Source: Agromyces aureus (GTDB lineage: Bacteria > Actinomycetota > Actinomycetes > Actinomycetales > Microbacteriaceae). Taken from it: DNA of 64,000 nt. The translations under genes were made by a program, and so were the position numbers. Below the pieces are notes generated by a model that had not been told where the DNA came from, searched no databases, and was given only the letters and a program-made list of their open reading frames with translations. Below, in pieces: positions 23,369 through 31,972 of this stretch. The stretch spans positions 248,001 through 312,000 of the forward strand of contig NZ_CP013979.1 of assembly GCF_001660485.1 (NCBI RefSeq), given 5' to 3'. Position 1 is the stretch's first letter. Each line of letters opens with the position of its first letter.

Positions 23369-24907
23369 TCAGCGAGCGGACGGCTCGTACCTCCGCGGCG
23401 CGAACGCGGATGCGACGAGCGCGCGCAGGTCCTCGAGCGAACCGCTCGCGAAGCCCTGCGCACGCGCCTGCACGAGCACGTTGCCGATCGCGGTCGCCTC
23501 GACCGGGCCCGCGAGCACGGGCAGGCCCGAGCGTTCGGCCGTGCGGCGGCAGAGCAGCTCGTTGAGCGCGCCGCCGCCGACGACGTGGATCGTCTCGACG
23601 TCGACGCCCGAGAGCACGGACGCCTGCCGCACGGTCGCGGCGAACGCCTCGGCGAGCGACTCGATGATCGAGCGGGCGAACTCGGCGCGCGTCTGCGGCG
23701 CCGGCACGCCGTGCTCGGCGCACCACTCCGCGATGCGGCCCGGCAGGTCGCCCGGCGCCATGAACCGGGCGTCGTCCGCGTCGAACACGGCGACCGGCGC
23801 GGTGACGGATGCCGCGGCCGCGAGCAGCTGCGTCAGGTCGATCGCCTCGCCATCCCGCTCCCACCAGCGAACCGACTCCGAGAGCAGCCAGAGGCCCATG
23901 ACGTTGTGCAGGAACCGCACGCGCCCGTCGACCCCGGCCTCGTTCGTGAAGTTCGCGTCGCGCGCGGCATCCGTCGTCACCGGATGCTCGAGCTCGACGC
24001 CCACGAGGCCCCAGGTGCCGCATGAGATGTAGGCCGCCGACTCGGGGTTCATCGGCACGGCCACGACCGCCGAGGCGGTGTCGTGCGAGCCGACCGCGAC
24101 GACCTCGACGCCCGCCGGGGCACCGAGCTGCGCGGCGACCGCCGGCCGCAGGGCGCCGAGCGAGTCGCCGGGGGCGACGATGGGTGCGAAGACGGATGCC
24201 GGGAACCCGAGCCGCTCGATGAGCTCGTCGTCCCACTCCCCGGTGTGCACGCCCACGAGTCCGGTCGTCGAGGCGTTCGTGCGCTCCGCGACACGCCGGC
24301 CCGTGAGCTGGAACGCGATGAGGTCGGGCACGAGCAGGAGGGAGTCGGCGAGCCCGAGGCATCCGTCGCTCCCGTCGGGCGCAGCGCGCTCGGCCGCGAG
24401 CTGGTACACCGTGTTGAACGGCAGGAACTGCAGGCCGTTGCGTCGGTAGAGCTCGGCGAACGGCGCGATCGCGTGCACGCCGTCGACCGCGGCCGCGTTG
24501 CGTTCGTCGCGGTAGTGGAACGGCTCGCCGAGCAGGCGGTCACCGCGCAGCAGGCCATAGTCGACCGCCCACGAGTCGATGCCGATCGAGGCGACCGACG
24601 TCTCGCGTCGGAACGCGTCGGCGAGACCTGCCGTCAGGTCGCGGTACAGGCCCGTGAAATCCCAGTGCAGGCCCGACGCGAGGCGCACCGGGCCGTTCGG
24701 GAACCGGGCGACGTGCTCGAGGTCGAGGGTGCCCGCCCGCTGGTCGACGCGGCCCAGGATGACGCGTCCGCTCGTCGCTCCGAGGTCGACCGCCGCGACG
24801 GTGCCCGCACCTCGGGTGCGTCCGCGATGGAGGTCGGTACGCGCGCTGGAGGACGGTTCGGCGCGTCCTCCAGTGCCCGAACCGTCCTCAGCAGGACGAT
24901 CGCTCAT
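23369..24907 (-). CDS. rhaB: rhamnulokinase
   Basis: 512-residue FGGY-family kinase that phosphorylates L-rhamnulose to L-rhamnulose 1-phosphate using ATP. Family blocks are VDLGATSGRVILG (about residues 40-52), GIDSWAVDYGLL (about 107-118), GSHDTASAV (about 271-279), SCGTWGLVG (about 294-302) and VVGGGALNELLCRRTA (about 442-457). The N-terminus is about 35 residues longer than usual. The ATG at 24907 overlaps the stop of rhaD by ATGA, supporting translational coupling, but a start nearer VAAVDLG is possible. It is the last gene of the rhamnose catabolic operon. Confidence 0.95.
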   Translation of the reverse strand: MSDRPAEDGSGTGGRAEPSSSARTDLHRGRTRGAGTVAAVDLGATSGRVILGRVDQRAGTLDLEHVARFPNGPVRLASGLHWDFTGLYRDLTAGLADAFRRETSVASIGIDSWAVDYGLLRGDRLLGEPFHYRDERNAAAVDGVHAIAPFAELYRRNGLQFLPFNTVYQLAAERAAPDGSDGCLGLADSLLLVPDLIAFQLTGRRVAERTNASTTGLVGVHTGEWDDELIERLGFPASVFAPIVAPGDSLGALRPAVAAQLGAPAGVEVVAVGSHDTASAVVAVPMNPESAAYISCGTWGLVGVELEHPVTTDAARDANFTNEAGVDGRVRFLHNVMGLWLLSESVRWWERDGEAIDLTQLLAAAASVTAPVAVFDADDARFMAPGDLPGRIAEWCAEHGVPAPQTRAEFARSIIESLAEAFAATVRQASVLSGVDVETIHVVGGGALNELLCRRTAERSGLPVLAGPVEATAIGNVLVQARAQGFASGSLEDLRALVASAFAPRRYEPSAR

Positions 24908-26940
24908 CGCAGGAATGCCGCCGCGACGCCCGCGTCGACGGGGATGTGCAGGCCGGTCGTGTGGCTGAGCTCGGGGCCGGTGAGCACGATGACGGCGTTC
25001 GCGACGTGCTCGGGCAGCACCTCGCGCTTGAGGATCGTGCGCTGGGCGTAGAACTTGCCGAGGTCCTCCTCCTCGATGCCGTAGGTCTTCGCGCGGTTGG
25101 CGCCCCAGCCGCTCGCGAAGATGCCCGAGCCGCGCACGACGCCGTCGGGGTTGATGCCGTTGACCTTGATGCCGTACTCGCCGAGCTCGACCGCGAGCAG
25201 CCGCACCTGGTGGGCCTGGTCGGCCTTCGTCGCCGAGTAGGCGATGTTGTTCGGGCCGGCGAAGACCGAGTTCTTCGAGGAGATGTAGATGATGTCGCCG
25301 CCGAGGCCCTGCTCGATGAGCACCTTCGCCGCGGCCTTCGAGACGAGGAACGAGCCCTTGGCCATGACGTCATGCTGGAGGTCCCAGTCGGCCTCGGTGG
25401 TCTCGAGCAGCGGCTTCGACAGACTGAGTCCAGCGTTGTTCACGACGAGGTCGAGGCCGCCGAACGCGAGCACGGCGTCGTCGATCGCGCGCTGGATCGC
25501 GGCGCCGTCGGTGACGTTCGCCTGCACTCCGATCGCGACATCCGTGTTCCCGAGTTCGGCCGCAGCGGCCTGGGCCTTGTCGAGGTCGAGGTCGGCGATG
25601 ACGACGCACGCGCCCTCGGCGGCGAGCCGGGTCGCGATGGCCTTGCCGATGCCGGATGCCGCGCCCGTCACGAGCGCGATGCGGCCCGCGTGCGGCTTCG
25701 GCTTCGGCATGCGCTGCAGCTTGGCCTCTTCGAGCGCCCAGTACTCGATCGCGAACTTCTCGGCGTCGCTGATGGGGGAGTACGTCGAGAGTGCCTCGGC
25801 TCCGCGCATGACGTTGATGGCGTTGACGTAGAACTCGCCGGCGACGCGCGCGGTCTGCTTGTTCGCGCCGTAGCTGAACATGCCGACGCCGGGCACGAGC
25901 ACGATGAGCGGGTCTGCGCCGCGGATCGCGGGGCTCTCGGGCGTCGCGTGGGCGTCGTAGTAGGCGCGGTAGTCGGCGCGGTAGGCCTCGTGCAGTTCTG
26001 TCAGGCGGGCCACGGAATCCTCGATGCTCGCCGACGCCGGCAGGTCGAGCAGCATGGGCTTGACCTTCGTGCGCAGGAAGTGGTCGGGGCAGCTCGTGCC
26101 GAGGGCCGCGAGCTCGCCCGACTTCGCGCGGGAGAGGAACTCGAGCACCTCGGGAGCGTCGGTGAAGTGGCCGACCATGGGCTTGTCGTGGCTCGCGAGA
26201 CCGCGGATCGTGGCGGCGAGGGCGGCGGCCTTCGCGCGGCGCTCGCCTGCCTCGAGCGGCTCGAAGCCGTCGACGACGGGCCCGAACGGCTCGGCGGCGC
26301 CGTGCTCGGCGATGTAGGCCGCGGCGGTGTCGATGATCCAGAGCGAGTTCGCCTCGGTCTCCTCCGACGTGTCGCCCCAGGCGGTGATGCCGTGGCCGCC
26401 GAGGATGCAGCCGATCGCCTGCGGGCTCTCAGCCTTGATCGCCGCGATGTCGAGCCCGAGCTGGAAGCCGGGGCGGCGCCACGGCACCCACACGACCCGG
26501 TCGCCGAAGATCTTCTGCGTCAGCTCCTCGCCGTCGGCCGCCGTCGCGATCGCGATGCCCGAGTCGGGATGCAGGTGGTCGACGTGCGCCGCGTCGACGA
26601 GGCCGTGCATGGCCGTGTCGATCGACGGCGCCGCGCCGCCCTTGCCGTGCAGCGTGTAGTCGAACGCCGCGACCATCTCGTCTTCACGTTCGAGGCCCGG
26701 GTACACGTCGACGAGCGCGCGCAGGCGGTCGAGGCGCAGCACCGCGAGGCCCGGCTCGGTGAGCGTGCCGAGGTCGCCGCCCGAGCCCTTGACCCACATG
26801 AGCTCGACGGGCTCGCCGGTGACCGGGTCGGTCTCGGTGCCCTTGGCCGACGTGTTGCCGCCGGCGTAGTTGGTGTTCTTCGGGTCGGCGCCGAGGCGGT
26901 TCGACCGCGCGATGAGGTCGGCTGCAGCCTGGTTCGTCAT
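24904..26940 (-). CDS. rhaD: bifunctional rhamnulose-1-phosphate aldolase / short-chain dehydrogenase
   Basis: 678-residue two-domain enzyme (also named RhaEW). Residues 1-400 form a class II aldolase with zinc-type His in VDHLHPDSG (about 120-128) and GGHGITAWG (about 184-192). Residues 430-678 form a short-chain dehydrogenase with TGAASGIG (about 438-445), NNAG, the catalytic Ser-Tyr-Lys in SSKN...AYSATKAD and a C-terminal PVDAG. It should split L-rhamnulose 1-phosphate into DHAP and L-lactaldehyde and then oxidise lactaldehyde to lactate with NAD. AAGGAA lies upstream. Its start overlaps the hydrolase stop, and its stop overlaps rhaB. Confidence 0.95.
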   Translation of the reverse strand: MTNQAAADLIARSNRLGADPKNTNYAGGNTSAKGTETDPVTGEPVELMWVKGSGGDLGTLTEPGLAVLRLDRLRALVDVYPGLEREDEMVAAFDYTLHGKGGAAPSIDTAMHGLVDAAHVDHLHPDSGIAIATAADGEELTQKIFGDRVVWVPWRRPGFQLGLDIAAIKAESPQAIGCILGGHGITAWGDTSEETEANSLWIIDTAAAYIAEHGAAEPFGPVVDGFEPLEAGERRAKAAALAATIRGLASHDKPMVGHFTDAPEVLEFLSRAKSGELAALGTSCPDHFLRTKVKPMLLDLPASASIEDSVARLTELHEAYRADYRAYYDAHATPESPAIRGADPLIVLVPGVGMFSYGANKQTARVAGEFYVNAINVMRGAEALSTYSPISDAEKFAIEYWALEEAKLQRMPKPKPHAGRIALVTGAASGIGKAIATRLAAEGACVVIADLDLDKAQAAAAELGNTDVAIGVQANVTDGAAIQRAIDDAVLAFGGLDLVVNNAGLSLSKPLLETTEADWDLQHDVMAKGSFLVSKAAAKVLIEQGLGGDIIYISSKNSVFAGPNNIAYSATKADQAHQVRLLAVELGEYGIKVNGINPDGVVRGSGIFASGWGANRAKTYGIEEEDLGKFYAQRTILKREVLPEHVANAVIVLTGPELSHTTGLHIPVDAGVAAAFLR

Positions 26941-27878
26941 GAGGTGATTCCTTCGGTGGTGCGGAGGGTGGTCTGGTGGGTGGGCTCGGCGAGGCCGGCG
27001 ATCCAGCGCACGACGCGCTCGATCGAGGCGGATGCCGCGGGCTCGCCCGGTCGGTTCAGGTGCCCGTGCTGGGTTCCGGGCTCGGTGACGCACGTGGTGT
27101 CGACGCCGGCCTCGACGAGGGTCGCGGCGAACAGTTCGCCCGAGACGCGCAACTCGTCGGCCTCGCCGTTGATCATGAGCACGGGCGGGAATCCCGCGAG
27201 GTCGGAGGCCGCGGCACGGCCGGGCTCGGCGGTCAGGGGCGCCCCGTCGATCGGGCGTCCGAGGTAGGCCTCGTACATGGCCCGCACGACGGTCGGCCCG
27301 AAGCGGTCGGCGACGGGGTTCGCATCGAGGAGCGCCCGGAGCGCGGCATCCGGTGCGGGCTGCACGGCGAGCAGCGTCGGATACGCGAGGAAGACGCCGG
27401 CCGGCACTGCGCCGGACGCGGCGGGGGCGTGGCCCAGCAGTCGCAGCACCGCGCCGGTCACGAGGTTCGCGCCCGCGCTCGCGCCGCCGACGACGATGCG
27501 CGCTGAGTCGATGCCGAGCTCATCGGCGTGCTCGAGGGTCCAGGCCCAGGCGGCGAGCAGGTCGTCGGAGCCGGCGGGATACCGTCCGGCATCGTCGACG
27601 GCGAGCCGGTAGTCGACCGACACCACCGTCACACCGCGCGCGGCGAGCGTGCGCGAGACCCAATCGGCCTCGGGCATGTCGAGGTCGCCGGCCGCGAAGC
27701 CGCCGCCGTGCGCCCAGACCAGCGCCGGCGCGGCCGGCACGGGTGAGGCGAGCGCCGGTGAGGCGGACGCGGGGGAGGCGGACGCGGGTGAGCCGGGGGG
27801 AACGTGCGCCGCGGCATCCGCCGGGTACACCCGGACCAGCCCGTCGGCCGCGCCGTACGGTTCGGTCAGCTGGGACAT
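26937..27878 (-). CDS. alpha/beta hydrolase (HSL-type esterase) in the rhamnose operon
   Basis: 313-residue esterase of the hormone-sensitive lipase group. The oxyanion motif is WAHGGG (about residues 56-61), the nucleophile elbow is GGASAGAN with the catalytic Ser (about 131-138), the Asp is in NGEADELRVSGE and the His in TQHGHLN (about 270-276). A Pro/Ala/Ser repeat (about 28-48) is inserted just before the catalytic domain. AAGGAGGGTGA is a very strong ribosome site for the ATG at 27878. It lies between rhaI and rhaD and is coupled to rhaD by ATGA. It probably removes acetyl or acyl groups from rhamnose-containing plant or bacterial glycans before catabolism; this is inference from position. 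Confidence 0.85.
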   Translation of the reverse strand: MSQLTEPYGAADGLVRVYPADAAAHVPPGSPASASPASASPALASPVPAAPALVWAHGGGFAAGDLDMPEADWVSRTLAARGVTVVSVDYRLAVDDAGRYPAGSDDLLAAWAWTLEHADELGIDSARIVVGGASAGANLVTGAVLRLLGHAPAASGAVPAGVFLAYPTLLAVQPAPDAALRALLDANPVADRFGPTVVRAMYEAYLGRPIDGAPLTAEPGRAAASDLAGFPPVLMINGEADELRVSGELFAATLVEAGVDTTCVTEPGTQHGHLNRPGEPAASASIERVVRWIAGLAEPTHQTTLRTTEGITS

Positions 27879-27923
27879 CCGTTCACCCTCCTTCTTCATC
27901 TGCGTGGTCTCGTCAAAGGTGTC

Positions 27924-27977
27924 GATCCGTCGATCTTCGCCCTGCCGTGAACGGAACAGGACGAAGATCGACGGATC
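27924..27977. repeat. GATCCGTCGAT inverted-repeat element, copy 1
   Basis: Perfect 16-bp arms (GATCCGTCGATCTTCG / CGAAGATCGACGGATC) surround a 22-nt loop, between rhaI and the hydrolase gene inside the operon. A relative is at 38480-38533. It could cause partial termination or stabilise the upstream mRNA. Confidence 0.75.
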
Positions 27978-27989
27978 GCGGTCATCGGG

Positions 27990-29156
27990 TCAGGCCCCCC
28001 AGCCGGCCTGCACGCCGCCGACGCGGTCGGCCGCGATCTGCGCGAGGTAGCTCGACTCGGCGAAGGCCTTCATGGGGTCGGCGGGGAGGCCCCGCGACTC
28101 GCGCCACTCGGCCAGGGCCGGGCGCACGTCGGTGTAGAAGGCGTCCATGAACACGCGGTTGGCCTCGAGCACGTCTCCGCTGCGCTGGGCGGCGGCGAGT
28201 GCCTCCGCGTCGACGAGCAGCGCGCGCGCCGTCATCTCCTGCACGTTCAGCACCGAGCGGATCTGGCCGGGAACCTTGTCCTCGACGTTGTGGCACTGGT
28301 CGAGCATGAACGCGACGTCTGGGTTGTTCAGGCCGCCGCCGCGGATCACCTCGTAGATGATGCGGAACAGCTGGAACGGGTCGGCGGCGCCCACGATGAG
28401 GTCGTCGTCGGCGTAGAAGCGCGAGTTGAAGTCGAACGAGCCGAGCTTGCCGAGGCGCAGCAGCTGCATGACGATGAACTCGATGTTCGTGCCCGGCGCG
28501 TGGTGGCCCGTGTCGAGGCAGACCATCGCCTTGTCGCCGAGCGCGGCCACCTGGGCGTAGCTCGTACCCCAGTCGGGAACGTCGGTGTGGTAGAACGCCG
28601 GCTCGAAGAACTTGTACTCGAGCACGAGCCGCTGCTCGTCGCCGAGGCGCGCGTAGATCTCGGCGAGCGAGGAGTGCAGGCGGTCCTGGCGGCCGCGCAG
28701 GTCGGCCTGGCCGGGGTAGTTCGAGCCCTCGGCGAGCCAGATCTTGAGGTCGCGCGACCCCGTGGCGTGCATGATGTCGATGCACTCGAGGTGGTGGTCG
28801 ATCGCCTTGCGGCGCACTCCGGCGTCTTCGTGGGTGAGGGCGCCGAACTTGTAGTCGTCGTCCTGGAAGGTGTTCGAGTTGATCGTGCCGAGCTGCACGC
28901 CCAGGCCCTCGGCGTGCTCGCGCAGGTCGTCGTAGGAGTCGACCTTGTCCCACGGGATGTGCAGCGCGACCGTCGGCGCCAGGGCCGTGAACTTCTGCAC
29001 CTGCGCGGCATCCGCGATCTTCTCGTAGGGGTCGCGCGGGGTGCCCGCGGTCGCGAACACCTTGAAGCGGGTGCCCGAGTTGCCGAACGCCCAGCTGGGC
29101 AGTTCGATGGCCTGCTGCTCGAGCTGGGCGAGCTGGTCTGCGGAGAAGATGCTCAC
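27990..29156 (-). CDS. rhaI: L-rhamnose isomerase
   Basis: 388-residue TIM-barrel isomerase of the RhaI type, converting L-rhamnose to L-rhamnulose with divalent metal. Metal-binding positions are visible in LEYKFFEPAFYHTD (about residues 179-192), CLDTGHHAPGTN (about 214-225), SFDFNSRFYADDD (about 239-251) and FMLDQCHN (about 284-291). The family normally lies in the 380-430 range. The GTG start overlaps the rhaM stop (GTGA). It is the second gene of the catabolic operon. Confidence 0.95.
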   Translation of the reverse strand: MSIFSADQLAQLEQQAIELPSWAFGNSGTRFKVFATAGTPRDPYEKIADAAQVQKFTALAPTVALHIPWDKVDSYDDLREHAEGLGVQLGTINSNTFQDDDYKFGALTHEDAGVRRKAIDHHLECIDIMHATGSRDLKIWLAEGSNYPGQADLRGRQDRLHSSLAEIYARLGDEQRLVLEYKFFEPAFYHTDVPDWGTSYAQVAALGDKAMVCLDTGHHAPGTNIEFIVMQLLRLGKLGSFDFNSRFYADDDLIVGAADPFQLFRIIYEVIRGGGLNNPDVAFMLDQCHNVEDKVPGQIRSVLNVQEMTARALLVDAEALAAAQRSGDVLEANRVFMDAFYTDVRPALAEWRESRGLPADPMKAFAESSYLAQIAADRVGGVQAGWGA

Positions 29157-29626
29157 GAGTTGCTGCTTTCTGCGATGGGAGCGACGGATGCCGCGTGGTC
29201 GGTGGGGGTCTGAGGGGCGACGGATGCCGGGTGGCCGGCGTCTGCGACGGATGCCGCGGGCTCGGCGTCGAGGGCCGCGAGCTGGTCTTCGAGGTTGAAC
29301 ACCTCGGCGAGGCGCGGAGCGCCCTGGTCGGGGCGCGAGCCGTCGAGCGAGACGAAGAACTCCGCCATCTCGGCCTCCCAGGCCGCGGTGCGCGGGTCGT
29401 TCTCGAGCGCGCGCTGCGAGGCCGCGTCGTCGTCGGACTCGTAGACGCCGATGAGCAGGCCGTCGGCGCGGAGGTAGAGCGAGTAGTTGCGGCGGCCGGA
29501 GTCCGCGATCGCGCGGAGCATCTCGGGCCAGACGGCGGCGTGGCGCTCGCGGTACTCGTCGAGGCGGGCGGGGTCGACCTGCAGCTGGAAGCAGACGCGT
29601 TCTGCTGCGTCGCGCTGGCTCGTCAT
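29153..29626 (-). CDS. rhaM: L-rhamnose mutarotase
   Basis: 157-residue RhaM (also RhaU) protein that interconverts the anomers of L-rhamnose. The ferredoxin-like core occupies residues 8-110: VCFQLQVDPARLDEYRERH (catalytic His at the end), VWPEMLRAIADSG, NYSLYLRADGLLIGVYE. The usual family length is about 105, so the Ala/Pro-rich C-terminal tail of about 45 residues is extra. First gene of the operon rhaM-rhaI-hydrolase-rhaD-rhaB, it has a clear promoter and LacI-type operator directly upstream. Confidence 0.93.
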   Translation of the reverse strand: MTSQRDAAERVCFQLQVDPARLDEYRERHAAVWPEMLRAIADSGRRNYSLYLRADGLLIGVYESDDDAASQRALENDPRTAAWEAEMAEFFVSLDGSRPDQGAPRLAEVFNLEDQLAALDAEPAASVADAGHPASVAPQTPTDHAASVAPIAESSNS

Positions 29627-29652
29627 CGAGCGTCTCCGTCCTGATTGGGTTA

Positions 29653-29695
29653 TGAATCGTTTCAAGACTCTACACGGGACTCGGGGCGAGCGCAA
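29653..29695 (-). promoter_or_regulatory. rhaM operon promoter and LacI-type operator
   Basis: On the minus strand TTGCGC (29690-29695), a 17-bp spacer and TAGAGT (29667-29672) form the promoter. The operator TGAAACGATTCA (29653-29664) lies 2 bp downstream of the -10 box, across the start of transcription. It matches the operators at 34612-34658, linking both rhamnose operons to the LacI pair. Confidence 0.75.
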
Positions 29696-29766
29696 CGGGA
29701 ATACGCTTACCCCCTCCGGGCGAGTGGCGGCCGAGCGGTTCGCCCGTGCAAACGCCCGGAGACGGC

Positions 29767-29801
29767 CGAGGCCCGGCGGGGTGAACCGCCGCCGGGCCTC
29801 G
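29767..29801 (-). terminator. terminator of the rhamnose ABC operon
   Basis: A perfect 13-bp stem (CGAGGCCCGGCGG / CCGCCGGGCCTCG) with a 9-nt loop lies 15 bp after the rhaS stop. Confidence 0.8.
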
Positions 29802-29815
29802 GGTGCGACATCCGA

Positions 29816-30850
29816 TCAGAAATCGAAGTCCGCGATGTTGTCGGCGTTGAACTCGAACGGGTCGCCGAGCAGCACGACGCCGTCGGCGCCGACCGTGTAC
29901 TCGCCGAGCTTGCCGGCGTCGAACGTGTCGCCCTCGGCGCCCGTGATGTCGCCCTCGATGAGCGCCTTCGCCGCGTAGGCGGTGAGGTAGCCGAGGTCGG
30001 CCGGGTTCCACAGCGCGAACGCGGTGATCGTGCCGTCCTCGACGTACTCGCGCAGCTGGTTCGGCGTGCCGAGACCGGTCAGCGCGACCTTGCCCTTGTA
30101 CTCCGAGGTCGAGAGGTAGCGCGCCGCGGCTGCGATGCCGACCGTCGTGGGCGAGATGATGCCCTTCAGGTCGGGGTGGGTCTGCAGCAGCGCCGCGGTC
30201 TTGTCGAACGACGTCTGGTCGTCGTCGTCGCCGTAGACGGTCTCGACGAGCGTGATGTCGGGGTAGTCGCTCGCGAGGTATTCCTCCATCATCTCGATCC
30301 AGGCGTTCTGGTTCGTCGCGTTGGCGGATGCCGAGAGGATCGCGATCTCGCCGGCGCCGCCGATCTGGTCGGCGATGAGGTCGACCTGCACCTTGGCGAT
30401 GCCCTCCGCATCGGCCTGGTTGATGAACAGGTCGCGGCAGTCGGGGTTCGTGTCGGAGTCGAACGTGACGACCTTCACGCCGGCGTCGCGAGCCTCGTTC
30501 AGCGCGTCGCAGATGGCCTCGGGGTCGTTCGCCGAGACGGCGATCGCACCGACGCCCTGCTGGGTGAGCGTGTTGATGTAGCTCACCTGCGCGTCGGGCG
30601 TGGCCTCGGCGGGGCCGACCTCGGCGAAGGTGCCGTCGAACTCGCCGATGGCCTCCTTCGCGCCCGACGACGAGGTGTCGAAGTACGGGTTGCCCAGGTT
30701 CTTCGGCAGGAACGTGATGGCGAGGTTGCCGCTGTCGCCGCCCTCGCCTCCGCCGGAGCCGGAGTCGCCTGCGGCGCAGCCGGTCGCGATGAGTGCGACG
30801 CTCACCGCGAGTGCGGCCATGGCCGCTGCGCGGGACTTCTTGTGAAACAT
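29816..30850 (-). CDS. rhaS: rhamnose ABC transporter, substrate-binding lipoprotein
   Basis: 344-residue periplasmic-binding-protein family 1 lipoprotein. A signal peptide ends in the lipobox IATGC (Cys at residue 25), followed by a Gly/Ser-rich linker. The sugar-binding core starts at LAITFLPKNLGNPYFDTSSSGAKE and is typical of the rhamnose/AI-2 subgroup. It captures L-rhamnose outside the membrane and delivers it to RhaP/RhaQ. AAGGGA precedes the ATG. It is the last gene of rhaT-rhaP-rhaQ-rhaS and is followed by a strong terminator. Substrate assignment rests on the adjacent rhamnose enzymes. Confidence 0.92.
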   Translation of the reverse strand: MFHKKSRAAAMAALAVSVALIATGCAAGDSGSGGGEGGDSGNLAITFLPKNLGNPYFDTSSSGAKEAIGEFDGTFAEVGPAEATPDAQVSYINTLTQQGVGAIAVSANDPEAICDALNEARDAGVKVVTFDSDTNPDCRDLFINQADAEGIAKVQVDLIADQIGGAGEIAILSASANATNQNAWIEMMEEYLASDYPDITLVETVYGDDDDQTSFDKTAALLQTHPDLKGIISPTTVGIAAAARYLSTSEYKGKVALTGLGTPNQLREYVEDGTITAFALWNPADLGYLTAYAAKALIEGDITGAEGDTFDAGKLGEYTVGADGVVLLGDPFEFNADNIADFDF

Positions 30851-30913
30851 CGTTGTTTTCCCTTCATCGGTGATGGTCGATGGGTGATCGCATCGACACG
30901 CGTGCGCGGGCGG

Positions 30914-31972
30914 TCACCCTGCTGCGGAAGCCTTCGCGCGCGCGGTTCCCCCTGGTGCCCTGCGTTTCGTACGCAGCCAGGCCAGGAAGCTGTTGGACAC
31001 CACGGAGGCCACGAGCAGCACTCCGGTGATGATGTTGATGACGTCGGAGGTGACGTTCGCGAGACGCAGGGCGCTCGCGAGGATGCCGATCAGCAGCACG
31101 CCGGCGATGACGCCGTGGATCGCGCCGCGACCGCCGAAGACCGAGACCCCGCCGAGCACGACCGCCGCGATGACCTGCAGCTCGAGGCCGGTCGCGTTGT
31201 CGCCGCGGGCGCTGCCGAAGCGGAGCGTGTAGTAGACGCCCGCGAGTGCGGCGATCGTGCCCGAGAGCACGAACAGCACGAGCTTCGTGCGCTCGACGTG
31301 CACACCCGAGAACCGGGCGGCAGTCTTCGAGAGGCCGATCGCGTAGATGCCCCGGCCGAACGGCGTGAAGTGCAGCAGCACGACGAACACCACGAGCAGC
31401 ACGAGGAAGAGCAGCAGCACGGCCGGCACGTTCGAGCCGCCGAGCTTCATCTTCGCGAGGTCGGTCCAGAACTCGGGGAAGTCGGTCACGGCCGTCGTGC
31501 CGAGCAGGCCGACCGCGAGCCCGCGGTAGAGCGCGAGCGTGCCGATCGTGACCGCGAGCGAGGGCAGGCCCACGACCGTCACGAGGAACCCGTTGACGGC
31601 GCCGGCGATCGCGCCGGCGACGAGCGCCACGACGATCGCGAGTTCGAACGGCGCGCCGGCCTGCGTCAGCACGCCGATGAGCACGCTCGACAGGCCGACG
31701 ACGCTCGCGACCGAGAGGTCGATCTCGCCCGTGATCATGATGAGCGTCATCGGGAGTGCGATCAGCAGGATCGGCGTGACGTCGAGGATCAGGTAGGTCA
31801 GGGTGATCGGCTGGCCGAAGCCGCGCACGCTCAGCGTGGCCACGACGGCGACGATGACGAGCAGGCCGATGATCGCCATCTCGCGAGTGAGCAGCAGGCG
31901 CTGCCAGAGCGGGCGGTCGTAGTCGCGGTACGTGCGCACGGATGCGGCGGTGGAGGCGGTTGCGGTGGTCAT
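30914..31972 (-). CDS. rhaQ: rhamnose ABC transporter permease
   Basis: 352-residue RbsC-like permease with about ten hydrophobic segments. The family loop appears as GEIDLSVASVVGLSS (about residues 82-96), with later GLPSLAVTIGTLALYRG and GGVSVFGGRGAIHGVIAG. It forms the transmembrane channel with RhaP. The start at 31972 shares one base with the RhaP stop (TGATG), so the two are translated together. A short Arg/Lys-rich tail ends the protein. RhaP/RhaQ naming follows the rhizobial system and could be reversed. Confidence 0.9.
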   Translation of the reverse strand: MTTATASTAASVRTYRDYDRPLWQRLLLTREMAIIGLLVIVAVVATLSVRGFGQPITLTYLILDVTPILLIALPMTLIMITGEIDLSVASVVGLSSVLIGVLTQAGAPFELAIVVALVAGAIAGAVNGFLVTVVGLPSLAVTIGTLALYRGLAVGLLGTTAVTDFPEFWTDLAKMKLGGSNVPAVLLLFLVLLVVFVVLLHFTPFGRGIYAIGLSKTAARFSGVHVERTKLVLFVLSGTIAALAGVYYTLRFGSARGDNATGLELQVIAAVVLGGVSVFGGRGAIHGVIAGVLLIGILASALRLANVTSDVINIITGVLLVASVVSNSFLAWLRTKRRAPGGTARAKASAAG

